Assembly (NCBI GenBank): GCA_907165065.1
Contig: OU015525.1
Span: forward strand, 31,686,037-31,750,036
Length of the DNA stretch: 64,000 bases
Reading direction: 5' to 3'
From: Caprimulgus europaeus
Lineage: Eukaryota; Chordata; Aves; Caprimulgiformes; Caprimulgidae
Positions 49,101 to 60,585 of this stretch are shown piece after piece. The notes beneath the pieces are model-generated. The model worked only from the letters and a program-made list of their open reading frames with translations, did not search any database and was not told the origin of the DNA. A program made the position numbers and the translations under genes. Position 1 is the first letter of the stretch. Every line of letters starts with the position of its first letter.

Positions 49101-51182
49101 GTGTCCAAAGAGGGCAGTGAAGCTGGTGAAGGGTCTGGAGCACAAGTCTTATGAGAAGCGGCTGGGGGAACTGGGGTTGTTTAGTCTGGAGAAAAGGAGG
49201 CTGAGGGGAGACCTTATTGCTCACTGCAACTACCTGAAAGGAGGGTGTGGAGAGGTGGGGGTTGGTCTGTTAAACCAAGAAACAAGTGATAGGATGAGGA
49301 AATGGCCTCAATTTGTGCCAAGGGAAGTTTAGATTGGATATCTAAACTGCTGTAATGGGGTTACAGCATTGGTGGACAAGGCTAAAGCAGCTGATGTCAT
49401 GTACCTGGACTTTTGCAAGGTGTTTGACATTGTCTCACATTACATCCTTGTCTTTAAGTTGGAGATACATAGGTCTGATGGATGGACCACTCAATAGATA
49501 AGGAATTGTCTGGATGGTCGCACTCAAAGAGTTGTGGTCAGCAGCTCAATGTCCGAGTGGAGACCAGTGACTAATGGAGTCCCTCAGGGGTCAGTATTGG
49601 GGCTGGTGCCATTCAACATCTTTGTCGGTGACATGGACAGGAGGATTGAGTGCACCCTCAGCAAGTTTGCTGATGATACCAAGCTGTGTGTTGTGGTCGA
49701 CACGCTGGAGGGACGGGATTCCATCCAGAGGGACCTTGACAGGCTTGAGAGGTGGGCCTGTGCTAACCTCATGAAGTTCAACAAGGCCAAATGCAAGGTC
49801 CTGCACCTGGTTGGGGCAACCCCAAGTACAAATACAGGCTGGGTGATGAGTGGGTTGAGACCAGCACTGAAGAGAAGGACTTGGGAGTGGTGGTGGATGA
49901 GAAGCTCAACATGAGCCAGCAGTGTGCACTTGCAGCCCAGAAGGCCAATAACCGTATCCTGGGCTGCATCAAGAGAAGTGTGGCCAGCAGGTCGAGGGAG
50001 GTGATTCTCCCCCTCTACTCCACTCTTGTAAGGCCCCACCTGGAGTACTGTGTCCAGTTCTGGAGCCCCCAACACAAGAAAGACATGGATCAGTTGGAAC
50101 GAGTCCAGAGGAGGGCCATGAGGATGATCCAAGGGCTGGAGCACCTCTTCTATGAGGACAGGCTGAGAGAGTTGGGCCTGTTCAGCCTGGAGAAGGCTGC
50201 AGGGAGATCTAATAGCAGCCTTCCAGTACCTGAAGGGGCCTACAAGAAAGCTGCGGAGGGACTTCCTTACAAAGGCAGGTAGCGATAGAACGAGGGGAAA
50301 TGGCTTTGAGCTGGAAGAGGGAAGGTTTAGATTAGATATTAGGCAGAAACTTTTTCCTGTGAGGGTGGTGAGATGCTGGAACAGTTTGCCCAGAGAAGCT
50401 GTGGATGCCCCTCCCCTGGAAGTGTTCAAGGCCAGGTTAGATGAGGCTTTGAGCAACCTGGTCTAGTGGAAGGTGTCCCTGCTCATGGCAGGGGGATTGG
50501 AACTAGATGATCTTTAAGGTCGCTTCCAACCAAAACCATTCTATGATTCTATGATATTAGGAAGAATTTATTTACTCAAAGGGTCATCAGGCATTGGAAC
50601 AGGTTGCCCATGGCAATGGTGGAGTCTCCCTGGATGTATTTAAGAGTCATGTAGACATAGTGCATGGTGCATGGTTTAGTCAAGGACTTTTCAGTGTGAG
50701 GTTAATGATTGGACTCGATGACCTTAAAGGTCTTTTCCAGTCTAGGCAATTCTGTGTGATTCTGTGTTATGCGCTGTGTGTTAAAGCCACATTCTCCCAG
50801 GCCAGTGGGCAGGGGCGGCAGCAGGGCTGTGCTCAGAGCGAGAACATCGGAGTGATGCAGGCTGTACCACCATGGCACGTCCTATGAGCAGCCCAGCTTT
50901 CTGGCTTAATTACCATGTAAGGTACTTCCATTATTTATTGAGATGCAATGGAATCTGTTTGTTTTAAATGAGGTCTATATGAAAAAAACAAGCACTTCTT
51001 AATTAACATTACAAACCATTCTTTTTCAGGTTTGCACGCAGGTAAATACACATAATAAAGAAGATACAGAAACAGGTGAACAGTCCAAAAAGAAATGTAA
51101 CCAAGAATTTTGTGAACTGAAAGCAAATATATTTAGCCTTCGATCCTGCTGGAATAAATTTGAAAAAATAATTTCCAGGTGA
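40146..51182 (+). CDS. IL7: Interleukin-7, five coding exons (whole gene)
   Basis: IL-7 is a secreted four-helix cytokine. It signals through the IL-7 receptor alpha chain and the common gamma chain to support lymphocyte survival and development. Exons 40146-40155, 43561-43703, 47097-47183, 47963-48115 and 51030-51182 join to 546 nt, or 181 residues plus stop; human IL-7 has 177. Every junction is GT-AG and the frame is continuous. The N terminus (MFH, then [15 protein letters not shown]) aligns without gaps to the mammalian signal peptide, and the C terminus keeps the family CWNK motif (Cys171-Lys174). Cleavage is expected near residue 25. Sequons lie at Asn23, Asn31 and Asn77. Twelve cysteines are present (27, 62, 63, 76, 90, 114, 122, 124, 133, 154, 159, 171) against six in mammals. 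Convergent ZC2HC1A next door agrees with the amniote gene order. Confidence 0.95.
40156..43560 (+). other. IL7: IL7 intron 1
   Basis: A 3.4-kb intron. Its first 770 bases are still CpG island, with a strong G-quadruplex candidate at about 40,752-40,795 on the plus strand (several G4 to G6 runs). At 40,971-40,982 a 12-base C run is followed by A-rich sequence. The remainder is AT-rich with no recognised repeat or exon. Confidence 0.85.
43561..43703 (+). CDS. IL7: IL7 coding exon 2 (signal peptide, start of helix A)
   Basis: The exon encodes residues 4-51: the rest of the signal peptide, Cys27, a sequon at Asn31 and the start of the first helix, ending in DIDEL (human SIDQL). The acceptor tgtaatccag at 43560 is chosen because it gives a gap-free match to the mammalian signal peptide. 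A second AG ten bases later (43570) would shift the frame to an early stop. The donor ctg|gtaggt keeps phase 0 into exon 3. A second GT four bases downstream would break the frame. Confidence 0.93.
43704..47096 (+). other. IL7: IL7 intron 2
   Basis: A 3.4-kb intron. It contains a two-copy 15-base duplication (gtttttttaggagac at 45169-45183 and 45187-45201), a T run near 45,867-45,880 and a sense CR1 at 46437-46899, whose end lies about 200 bases before exon 3. No further exon is seen. Confidence 0.85.
46437..46899 (+). mobile_element. CR1 LINE 3' fragment, sense, in IL7 intron 2
   Basis: The 3' terminal 460 bases of a CR1 lie in the same direction as IL7. They run from a gtccagttctg... segment through ggcacaggttgcccagggag to a tail of tctgacctcaaccattctgtgattctg. 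Coding sequence is degraded. It differs clearly from the copies in intron 4, so it is probably another subfamily or age. Confidence 0.93.
47097..47183 (+). CDS. IL7: IL7 coding exon 3
   Basis: Eighty-seven bases, 29 codons (residues 52-80), phase 0 at both ends, flanked by ttttacag and gtaaaat. The length is close to the 81-bp mammalian exon 3. It carries Cys62, Cys63 and Cys76. The first pair stands where mammals have one cysteine, and Cys76 matches the second mammalian cysteine of this exon. Asn77-Asp-Thr is a glycosylation sequon. Confidence 0.93.
47184..47962 (+). other. IL7: IL7 intron 3
   Basis: A 779-base intron with GT-AG ends. It has a T/G-rich stretch of ttttg repeats near 47,425-47,450 and nothing else recognisable. 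Confidence 0.85.
47963..48115 (+). CDS. IL7: IL7 coding exon 4
   Basis: A 153-base, 51-codon, phase-0 exon (residues 81-131) between cttacag and gtgagt. It matches the mammalian exon that carries the helix ending in the LLNC-type motif; here the equivalent is VLQCKC (Cys122, Cys124). Cys90 and Cys114 have no counterpart that I can place in mammalian IL-7. The end is very basic (RHKKEK). Confidence 0.92.
48558..49341 (+). mobile_element. CR1 LINE copy A, 5' part (split by copy B)
   Basis: The upstream half of a sense CR1. It encodes degraded reverse-transcriptase C-terminal sequence: GVSQG instead of GVPQG, and an intact FADDTK motif C near 48,668-48,685. Stop codons and frame changes are present. 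It stops abruptly inside the normal CR1 sequence at ...ttggatat (49341) and resumes at 50553 after copy B. The 5' border is approximate. Confidence 0.93.
49342..50552 (+). mobile_element. CR1 LINE copy B, inserted into copy A
   Basis: A sense CR1 of 1.2 kb, 5'-truncated within the reverse-transcriptase region, with an intact 3' tail (ccattctatgattctat). The sequence at about 49,391-49,440 encodes the motif A region ([13 protein letters not shown]), followed by GVPQG and FADDTK (49666-49683), then the region with [15 protein letters not shown] and the conserved C-terminal [11 protein letters not shown]. At least one stop and several frame changes make it inactive. It lies inside copy A and is flanked by GATAT on both sides, so it is the younger insertion. 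Confidence 0.95.
50553..50767 (+). mobile_element. CR1 LINE copy A, 3' part
   Basis: The sequence resumes as gatattaggaagaattt, the normal continuation of the CR1 3' region interrupted at 49341. It runs through ggcattggaacaggttgccc to the tail tctgtgtgattctgtg. Joined in order, the two halves form one 3' CR1 end of about 1.0 kb. Confidence 0.93.
51030..51182 (+). CDS. IL7: IL7 coding exon 5 and stop
   Basis: The exon follows ctttttcag and encodes residues 132-181, then TGA at 51180-51182. It holds the linker and last helix, with Cys133, Cys154, Cys159 and Cys171 and the conserved SCWNKFEK motif (human TCWNKILM). Only seven residues follow CWNK, against eight in human. The last bases (ccag|gtgatt) resemble a splice donor, but the length and end agree with a true stop. 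There is no separate equivalent of the small human exon 5 that is absent from mouse. Confidence 0.93.
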   Translation, partial: VCTQVNTHNKEDTETGEQSKKKCNQEFCELKANIFSLRSCWNKFEKIISR

Positions 51183-52056
51183 TTCCAGCTGAATTCTGCT
51201 CTTTTATTTCAAAGTGGCATTACTTGGTATCTTGGCATTTCTTCAAGTAACTCTGCTCACTTATATGAACACTTTATGCCAGAATTCTGATGGAAAGCTA
51301 CGGTATCTTGTTCCTGGAGATGGAATAAACAGAAATGGCTATACCAAGCTGCTTAAATCCAAGAAATGGAAATAAAAGACCAGTGTTTGAAACAAAGAAC
51401 TCTGCAGAAGACTATGTCTCACTTTCATGCTCTGGAAATTACATTGAATTTTCAGATTTTTTTAATGACTTTATATTACCGTCATATGAAAACAATCTAC
51501 TTACATGTCTACTGCAATTTATAAAACCATCTTAGAAGCTACGGGTGAAGAAATCAGTATGGAAAAGTAGCTGGTTTCTTTATGTCTTTATAAAACGCAT
51601 CAAAGACCAAAAGGAAAAATTTATGAAACAAGCAGGTGACCTTGGGTCTGTTCTGCTGATGCAATAATGTCTTCAGCATGGATACCCAGTGGGTCTGCAA
51701 GCCTATTTAGGTTTGGAAAAATAGAGAAAAGGTTAACTTTTGGAAAAAACTTAGGAAGAATACTGATGTTTTAGAGACGTAGCACACTTCTACTGGCTGA
51801 AGTAGTGTCAAGACAGCGAGACCTACGGAAGGCAAAAAAGGAGGTGCCTGAATGTCAGTTTGTTCAGCTGCCTGGAAACAGCACTAGCCTGATGTATTTA
51901 GTTACCAGAGAGTTTGCTGCAGGAGGAGCTAGAATTTCTTACCTTCAGATGGTGGTTTCTTATATGCAATCATTTTATATAACGTGTTCAACATGTTAGA
52001 CAAACAGGACTTTAATGTGTGAATATTTTCAGAGAATAATATATTGGCATTTAACT

Positions 52057-52062
52057 AATAAA
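52057..52062 (+). terminator. IL7: Poly(A) signal AATAAA, IL7 proximal
   Basis: Canonical AATAAA about 875 bases after the stop codon, in AT-rich context. It is the first of two closely spaced signals. Confidence 0.6.
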
Positions 52063-52156
52063 ATTTTCATATTTAATTTTGGATAAATAGAGGTATTTTT
52101 ATAGTTGTTTATAACACTTTTGCTGTTTCTTACTTTGATATTATAACTCCTTTGTT

Positions 52157-52162
52157 AATAAA
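52157..52162 (+). terminator. IL7: Poly(A) signal AATAAA, IL7 distal
   Basis: Canonical AATAAA followed within 25-45 bases by a T/G-rich stretch (ttgggctgttgactttttgtgtg), the usual downstream element. This makes it the better candidate for the main cleavage site. Confidence 0.7.
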
Positions 52163-52185
52163 ATATTTGTCTTTTATGGAATTGG

Positions 52186-55100
52186 GCTGTTGACTTTTTG
52201 TGTGTCATTACTCCTCCTTTAGCTTTGTTTCACAGATGGTCATTAAAAGCACAGCTGCCAATGTAACCTCCAGCTGCTTGGGACTTTCTATTATAAAATA
52301 CCTATTTCTTAGTTGCTTGTAACCTGTCCAGTTAGGTAGACACTCGCATATCAGGTATCTGCCTTGAACTAAACATTTTGGGAAATCTTTAGTCGAGTTA
52401 GCCTGTTGTTTCCTGGTTCAGAGTAAGATAATATATATTGTTTTATCTGTGCTAAAAGACATTTTCTGTGGACCTACTCTGAAATTTTTTTGTTATTCAG
52501 AACAAAGACCTGAAAAAATGGTGGTATGTACTTCAGAGAACTGTACAGATCTCCTTTGACTGGAATAAGATCTGCTGTACTGAATCCATGAAATCCAGTG
52601 TGCCCAACTGCTAATGGTGAGGGAAGATGTTAAGAGCAAAGCAAACAAACCGTTAAGCATTCCTGGAATACGCTCCTTCCAACTCCACATCTATTTACGG
52701 TGAAGAGACTTCTTGAGTTACAAGTAGTATCTTCATAAAACTGTGATAGAGACTTTCACATATTCTCTTTAGCTCTTACCGTAAGAGATTGCAACTTTAA
52801 CTCCAAACACTGAAAAAAAAACCCCAAACCCAACCCCCAACTCTTTTATAGAACAGGAAACAGATTTCCCAATATCATACTGCAGATAAGAGAATGTAAC
52901 CACTATTGTAAGGACTTCTCTGGAAATCCCTTCTACTGAAAGAAGTCCAAGGAGACTGTTCAACAGTTGGTTTGGTTTTTTGTTTTGTTTTTTTTTTTCC
53001 TCTGCCAATTCGGGAACCATTGTAAGCCAAGATTTATTTCCTAATAACAGCCTGGCAAGTAAAGGTTAGTAGGAATTAAAATGAAAACACACAGATGCAA
53101 CATTAGCTACTACAAAACTGAAAGTTCAGTCATCTTAAATGACTTTAGCAGCTGTCCACAACTTAAATCTTGAGGCAATAAAGCAGTTTCAGGCCTGTCC
53201 TGGGAAAAGACCAAGGTTAGATCCAGAGCAGAAATTTAAATTGAATAATTATGAAATTGTAGGGTTTTTTCCCTGATTGCTTCTCTTAATAAATATCCTG
53301 CCTGCCTGATTCTTATTGCCACATTTCCTGAGTCACCACATGAAAAGAGTAACTGCCAAATGCAGTGACGTGTGCTCTTTGATTTGTTCCTTTCAATTGA
53401 GAACCTTCTCCCATCTCTCCTGAAATTACAAACTGACAACAATTAACTGCTCTGCAGGAATGGGGGAAAGGATGAAAACCATCAAGGGTATCACCACCAT
53501 ACATAAATCCCTGTCACTTTAATTATTTAATTCATTAATTATTTGGTCACTGCAAAAAAAGGACTATGAGTATGTCAAAACCATGATAGAAATACATGAA
53601 ATTTATGGGAAGGTGGCAAAAGAAGACAATTCAGGTATTTAAATTAGTAAAAATAATTTTAGCACTATTGTTGCAAGGGATTATGTGAAAGCAGAAAAGG
53701 GTTATTAACCCTTGTGAGCAAGATAATGTTGCATATTTCAACAGCAAGTATGAGTTAGGTGCTCTGTGGCTTATAACAAGAAGGAAGAATGCCAGGTGTT
53801 TAGAAAGCCAGATCAAGGAAGGCCAGTGGAAGAGAATGTTAAAATCTCACTTTATACCATCAAACAGGTCTTTACAGCTGTAGTTCTTTAGCTAAAGATG
53901 CAAGAGTAAACCTCTCCTAGCTGGTTACGTGTTTCCTTCCAGTTCCATCTCTTCAGCTTTGTGCTGAGCTAAAGAGATGCTGGCATTATAATAGGTTCCA
54001 TTCAGCAGCTAGTTAGGTTTTTGTTGTGGTTTTTTGTTGGTTGGTTTGTCTTCTCCTGGTATCTGATTGGAATGGTTCATGGTGAACTAGAATAAAGAGG
54101 AAGCCAGCATGAGAGCTATCATGGAAACTGAGCAGTGACAAGAGATTTTGCAGACTCTTGGCACATAAATGAATTTCATCCAGAATGAAGGGAAAACATA
54201 TCTGCCTTCCTCTGAAGAGGGTGTGGTGAAGTAAACAGAAGAGCCCAGTAGGAGGAACTTTCCCCTAAAAAGAGGAAAGAGAACAGGAATTGGCCTTACT
54301 CATCCATATTTACAAAAAAAATGAAAATAAATCAGGAACACAAATGCTTATTACAATTTCTGCTCGCATAAGTGAACTTCACAGGAAAAAAGTAACTTCT
54401 GCTTTTTTTCCTTTTTAATAATTTAACCAACAAAACAGTGCTCTAACCTGATGAAGAAGAACAAACTCAGATCAAGCTTAGGTTATACAATATAACTTAT
54501 AGCCTTATTAAAAAAAAGAGAAAGAAAAAAATTATTTACTACAGGCATCACAGTCATAGGCTCTATATAAACTAAGGTCTCCATATAGGTGGGAAAAAGA
54601 AGAGATACAGAGTTACAGAATATTTTTCAAGGTGACTGCAGAATCCAAATCTCACCTTGCAAGTTAATAAACCCCCCCCCCAAATACCCATTGAAAAGGT
54701 AACTAAGTGGTTCTCTCTCAGCCATTAGGAAAAGACAGCCTCTAGGCTGGACCTCACATCAGGTCTGGTGCACCCGAGACCAAAGACATCACAATGTTCG
54801 TAAGGCTGAAATTATATTACCTATCCTTATGCTATTTTATTTCACATTTGGCTACAAAAAATGTGTGCATCACAAAAAGTTTTATTGGCATATTTGCTTT
54901 ATTGTTAACAAATGGCAAATTAGCAATAGGTGGTGATTTACATTTATTAATTAAAACAGAATCAACGCTTTAAAATAAGCATAATATATCAAATAAGATG
55001 CAAAGAAACCCAAGAATTCTGAAAAACAAACAAACAAAAACACTGGATGGTCACAAACACCAATGTACTGAGGGGCAAGGCAAACAATAAATGCATTGCT

Positions 55101-58100
55101 GACAATCACCTCAAATGCATGAAAGAACATTTCATTTGAAAATATGGAATATCAATAAATAAACTTATCAAGATACATACTAAGAATCGTATGAAGGATG
55201 AACACCAAGAGTTAAAGCAGTCATATAAAATAGGTATTGTAACAGTCGTAGAATACTCAGCACTTTACAGATAAGACCCAAATCCTTTCACACTTCTGCC
55301 AAAAATCCAAACACAAATATAGAATTATGATAAACCATGCACTATTATTTAGACCTCAAATTCAATGTTCAGCTATATTAAATTGAATATTTGATTTGCT
55401 GGCTCAAAAGCTAATGTTTGCATCGGAGAAATAAATATGATTTCCCTATTGATTATTTTTGTAAAGAAGAGACACACAGAATATTTAAAAGAAAATCTGA
55501 ATAGGCAATTTTCTGGCAACATGAAATAGAATGGGGCTAAGCAAGATCTTCCAAAAATGTGTATTCTGGAATGAGGTAACAAAAACCCCACCAAACAAAG
55601 TAGTATGCAAAAATAACCTCTTATATTGTGAATACTGGAAAGAAAGTATCAACTAAGTAACCACTGAATACAGCTAGAGAATCTTTTACTGAACATTTCT
55701 TCCAACAACACAATTAGGTAACTCAGACCTCACTCAGTGACCTGGAGAAAAAGATAAAACCAAACACCCTCCCCCACAAAAAAAACCCCAACCAAAAACC
55801 AACAAAAAAACCCACCCCCAGCAATGAAATCATCACAAGTTGGAACGAGCTGTACTTGAAAGGCAATAGAACTATTTTCACCAGAGTCACCAAAAACAAT
55901 TTCACCAAAGATTAAAATTCTACCCTATCATACAACCCATATAATTATTCATAGTTTAGTCAAACTGAAAAGAGTTAAAGTTGTAAAAAGCACTCTTAGA
56001 AAACACAAATTTTCAGCCAAGATAAAAAAAAACTATTGTAACAAGTTTGTTCTTTGCACATACACAAAGTCTATGTGATGGAAAGTAGCACTTCTTGAGA
56101 ACTTTGCAATACATAAACAATACCATTTCATTTTATACTCTGAGTAATCACATAGCCTACATCAGTATGCACTGCTACATGCCTTGTTTATTAGCATTTA
56201 ACCTACTGCACTTCCCTCCACTGATTTGATAAACATGCATCGTTAAACTCTTCTTTTGTACGCTGCATTGCAGGCACTAACTCTCAGCTGCAACAGTGAA
56301 TTAGGAGCTAGTCTCTCCTCAGATGACAGAGAACGTCCATGATGCTTGAAGACTGGGTCAGGTTTTAAAACACATTTTGGAGTTCCCAGCCTGTGAACCT
56401 GGCTACCTGCAGCAGAGCTGGAGCAGCCACTGTCTGTGGCGCTGCAGGAGCTGGTTGTGTGCCTGGAGCACCATGGAGAGCTCCCCCACACCACCACCTC
56501 CTTCCTGGCTGAGGGACCCCTTGAGAGGAGCTTCCCAGATCTGCCCTGGGGAGTTCAGTGGCTCTTCGAGTCTCTTTGGCAAATTTGAACAATTCTGCCT
56601 AAATGTTCATTTCATAGGGACAAGCTGAAATGGTGGTAAAGCACCTCCACATGCCCACTTCCCGAGTGGTGTGTAAGGCTGAAAGTTTATCCCTATAACC
56701 ATATACTTAAGTTCCTGTATGTTCATAGATTTCAGTTCTTAAACTATCTAGGGTGCAAGTACCACACATAAATACAAAGCTGAGTAAGATACATCATATA
56801 AAGATTAAGCCTTATCCTATGTTGGTTTTACTATTGAAGTTGGTACTTTTCATAACTCCATTGCACTTATATCAGTATAGTTCCAATGATCCTGTACAGA
56901 GGATGTCCCTACTTTCTGGCACAGAGATGTCCCTTGTATAACAGATATTCACAAAAGCAAACAGTAATGCAAACACCCTCAAGGCCAGACTTCAAAAACA
57001 GCCTTCTCCTTATTTCTTTAGATGGAATTTTACCTTTCACTTTTTTTTTAAATTATTGATAGTAAGCACATAGGAAGGTAGTGGCAGACGGTAAGAGAAA
57101 GTCTGCCATAGAGTCAGACATTGGTATAGAAACAAGTAAAATAATCATGTCAAATTTAATTTCAAATGGATAGTAACTATGTTATTCTACTGAGACTTCA
57201 CAATCCTCAGTGTGAGCATTCAGTCCTCTTTTGTATCAACTGCACTTTAATGAAACAACTTTTTACATTTGTATAACTTATAAGTTCTCACAAAATACAT
57301 TTGTGCTCATGCACACGCCCTATATATGTATATACAAACATACACACACAGAGAGAACTGGAGAGACAGATGCTAAATGGAATAATAATATCATTCTAAT
57401 TTTATACATTTAGGTTTTTAAGTTAAATATCTGTCAACAAGACATCCAGGAGATGACACCAGCTAAGTTTAGACATCACTATAGTGCATCAGCGGTGCAT
57501 AGTTCATCTAGTTTTGTCTTCACAACTATCAACTTTTTGATTCTCGAGACATTTTGGAACATCCTCCTTTCAGTGTACGTATCCATGTTTTTTCCACCCA
57601 TGAAAAACAAGGCATAAAGGCAGGTGGCAAGACTAGGGCAAGCGGATTTGGATCTAGGTCATTGAAAAAATAAATGGGGGAACTTCCTGACACATGTAAT
57701 GTACCTAAAGATTAAAAATTCAGAGTTAATCTCCCTTAAAAGTTTTGGGTTTTTTTCTTTAAATATAACAAATTTGTTTCCCATATTCAGTTCTGCAGGG
57801 GCATTATGAAAACAAATCTATTTCCTAACACACGTTCAGTTAAGATGGAATTACAGCAATCTGTGCTGATAACGTGTAATACACTCTATGGTCTGTAACA
57901 TCAAAGAGTTTAGAAACCTAATGTCATTCAGTAACAAAACCCGCTGATAAAGTGGAAACATTATGCTGCTGATAGTCTCACTATACAGTAATAAACTTCA
58001 TAGTCAATTATGTTTTCATTGTCTGCTTATCTTATTGTAGATTCAAACACATACACATTATCCAATCATACTATCAACAGTTATTTATGTTTCAATAGAC

Positions 58101-60585
58101 CTTTTTGCAAGGCCAAATTAAAAGTTCAGGAAATATTTTTAAAATTCTTCTTTCAGTTCAAGTTAATCCCCTGTCTAGTCCTTGCTATAAATCATATCAG
58201 TATAAATAAATTAAATGATGTGTCACTCAAGTAATTTACTAAATGCTGCACTGAAAGCAAAGAGTCACATGAATGGTTCAAAAAGCAGAAATTCTTGTAA
58301 CTGTATATGGATTGATCTAAAACTAGGAAACCTGCCACCTACAATTCAAAAGAGAAATAGTCAGTATGTTTTTCTACAGTTACAGCAACCATGGAAAACA
58401 TTTATTTCCTTACTAAACTTTCCTTTTGTAGAAAGGACTTTCAATAAATGGTAAAATGCATTTTTCCAGCAGAAACCGTAACTGGAAATTCATCAAGTCA
58501 GATAATGGAATTGATTCCTCAGTAAAGTCACTAACCAATCAAACCTATTCTGGACTTGTATCTTTGCTGATGGGCACTCAGCTTGCAATAAGTCAGTCTG
58601 CAGACCTCCATGGCCCAAGTCCAGAGCAAATTTTCTAAAGCAGGCTTATCTATGCAAAGGATGCAGGATTCCAATTTTTCCAAGTACAGATATGAATGAG
58701 ACAAAATACAGATCCTAGAACCTAAACTACTGAGAACATAATTTGGCTAAGATTTGCCAGTTCTAAGTAGTCATCCATCCTACCATGCCCAGTAGCAGTT
58801 TACACAAGTTATCATAAAACAAGACTCCATGAATGAAGAATAATTACTAAAAATAATTCTGCATAAAAAGTGTAAGACAATTCCACACCATTGAACTAAT
58901 TCTAAAACATGAACAGTATGTGGCCTGCAACATGACTACATCAAGTCTATTCAATCTCTCATCCTCCAAGACTGGTATTTATCTGCTTTGGAGATGCTTT
59001 TCTTCAATCATGCTTTCTTCAAAATTGGCCCCATTGATAGTAGTCACAAGTTTTGAAAATGCAAACTATGATCACAATACTATAATGGAACACTACATTG
59101 TATCTTGCATAAGCTACAAATAAATTATATAAATTTATACTAATGGTATTTTTGATCTAAAAGTAACCATTTCTGGTAAAAAGAGTGTATTTATTGTTGG
59201 AAAGGCACAATTAAGTTCTTTCAGATTGTTCTTTCACACGTAACTAAGATGGTGCCAGTGCTTCCAAGTAAAACTTCACAAAACAAATTACCACATTTGG
59301 ATACAAGTTAAGTGATTTGGTTTGTGGATGGTTTTAATATCCTGTGCAATTCATAAAAATACCCAGCGACTGCCAGGGCCTGACCCTTCTTCCTAATGAG
59401 TTAATGCAGTCTGTTACTAACTTCAAGAGGCTGCTGTAAAGAGATCAAGTATACACAAGATTGCAAAAAAACCCCATGTAAGGTATTAACATATAAATCT
59501 ATGGAGCACAGCTACTCCATTATGCACTCATATGTGAGCTGTGCTATTTGCACAGGAATAAGAAGAAAGAACAGTCATTACTTACATCAAGTTCTACTGT
59601 TCTAATAACATACATTTTTTATAGAACTTTTTTTTATATTGGCTACATCAAGAAGGCCGTTTTCAAAATAAGAATTCAACATTTAGGTAGGATAAGCATA
59701 GACTGATCTCTCCTTCAGGCAACAAGGGAAGAGACAAAAAGGAGCAGGACCATTGGAAAGACAAAAAGCACAAAACTTTTAGATACGCTAGTCATGGTGG
59801 AGCACAGGAGAAGGAACACAAGTATTTCTGAACAAAAAGAACATAAAATTATATCATGTTTGTCCTTATAAATACATAAAAATATTAACAAGTTCTTATT
59901 GGAAAACAGAACATGGAAAACCACAAACAAAAACCTTGCTTCTCTCCTCACGCGTGAACAGAATTCTCAGGTAGTTTTTCCACTTTGAATCTTTAAAAAA
60001 ATCCTAGGAAGTAACTGGAAAGTCCAATTAGGATATTACTGTAAAAGAGTTTAAAGGGATTCAGACATTTTGCACTTTTAACTAGGAATTTATAAGGAGT
60101 TGCTCATGTTGTTTTCGCTTAGAAACAAAGTATTTAAGTTACTGTCACATATGAAGGAAATGCCTTCAGAGAGAAACTTTTGAAGCCCAAGTTCTTCATA
60201 GCTAGTTCCCTATAGTAAGTACTGTCCTACATAAGTGATTTAAATAACCCTTTATCTAGTAGGATTTACAAGAAAAATAACATGTAACCACTTTTGCTAC
60301 TTAAGTTACTTAACACATTTTTACCTTAATCTTAAATATTTTCAACAGAGATTAAAGACTATTTCCTTAAATGGCACAGTTTTAGGTACCTGCTATTTTT
60401 ATATACAGTATATATATTTGTTTATAAATAACTGTGTGACCAGAAGATTGCACTCAGAAAATTACAGTATGATGTTTCACCATGTTTGCAGCATGAAGTC
60501 TAACGAGAAGGAGTGCTCTAACTTTCCATGCAGCAGTACATAGCAGATGCTTCTGACTTTTTTTTTTTTGCTTTTAAGAACATGT
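52186..60585 (-). other. Convergent intergenic region with ZC2HC1A 3' UTR
   Basis: This lies between the IL7 poly(A) signal and the ZC2HC1A stop. The right part must be ZC2HC1A 3' UTR on the minus strand. Candidate minus-strand AATAAA signals (TTTATT on plus) occur at 59190-59195 and as a pair near 54,880-54,905, so the UTR could be about 1.4 kb or up to 5.7 kb. A GC-richer patch at 56,360-56,600 has open frames on both strands but no recognised domain. Otherwise AT-rich, with a (CA/TA)-rich stretch at 57,320-57,350. Confidence 0.55.

Larger units (their letters stand above)
48116..51029 (+). other. IL7: IL7 intron 4, mostly CR1-derived
   Basis: A 2.9-kb intron. About 2.2 kb of it (48558-50767) is a nested pair of sense CR1 elements. 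The unique parts are about 440 bases at the 5' side and 260 bases before exon 5. Confidence 0.88.
51183..52185 (+). other. IL7: IL7 3' UTR (end inferred)
   Basis: AT-rich sequence from the stop codon to just past the second AATAAA. Several ATTTA pentamers occur (for example 51715-51719, and within the last 200 bases), which can mark short-lived cytokine mRNAs, although no full UUAUUUAUU nonamer was noticed. The end is estimated from the poly(A) signals, not observed. Confidence 0.6.

Noticed and set aside
49584..50456. 290-codon open frame on the minus strand in IL7 intron 4
   Set aside because: It is antisense to the CR1 copy B reverse-transcriptase region. It is a known by-product of CR1 codon structure and not a separate gene.
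56243..56628. GC-richer patch with open frames on both strands
   Set aside because: No domain or splice structure; probably non-coding, possibly within the ZC2HC1A 3' UTR or an unrecognised old repeat.
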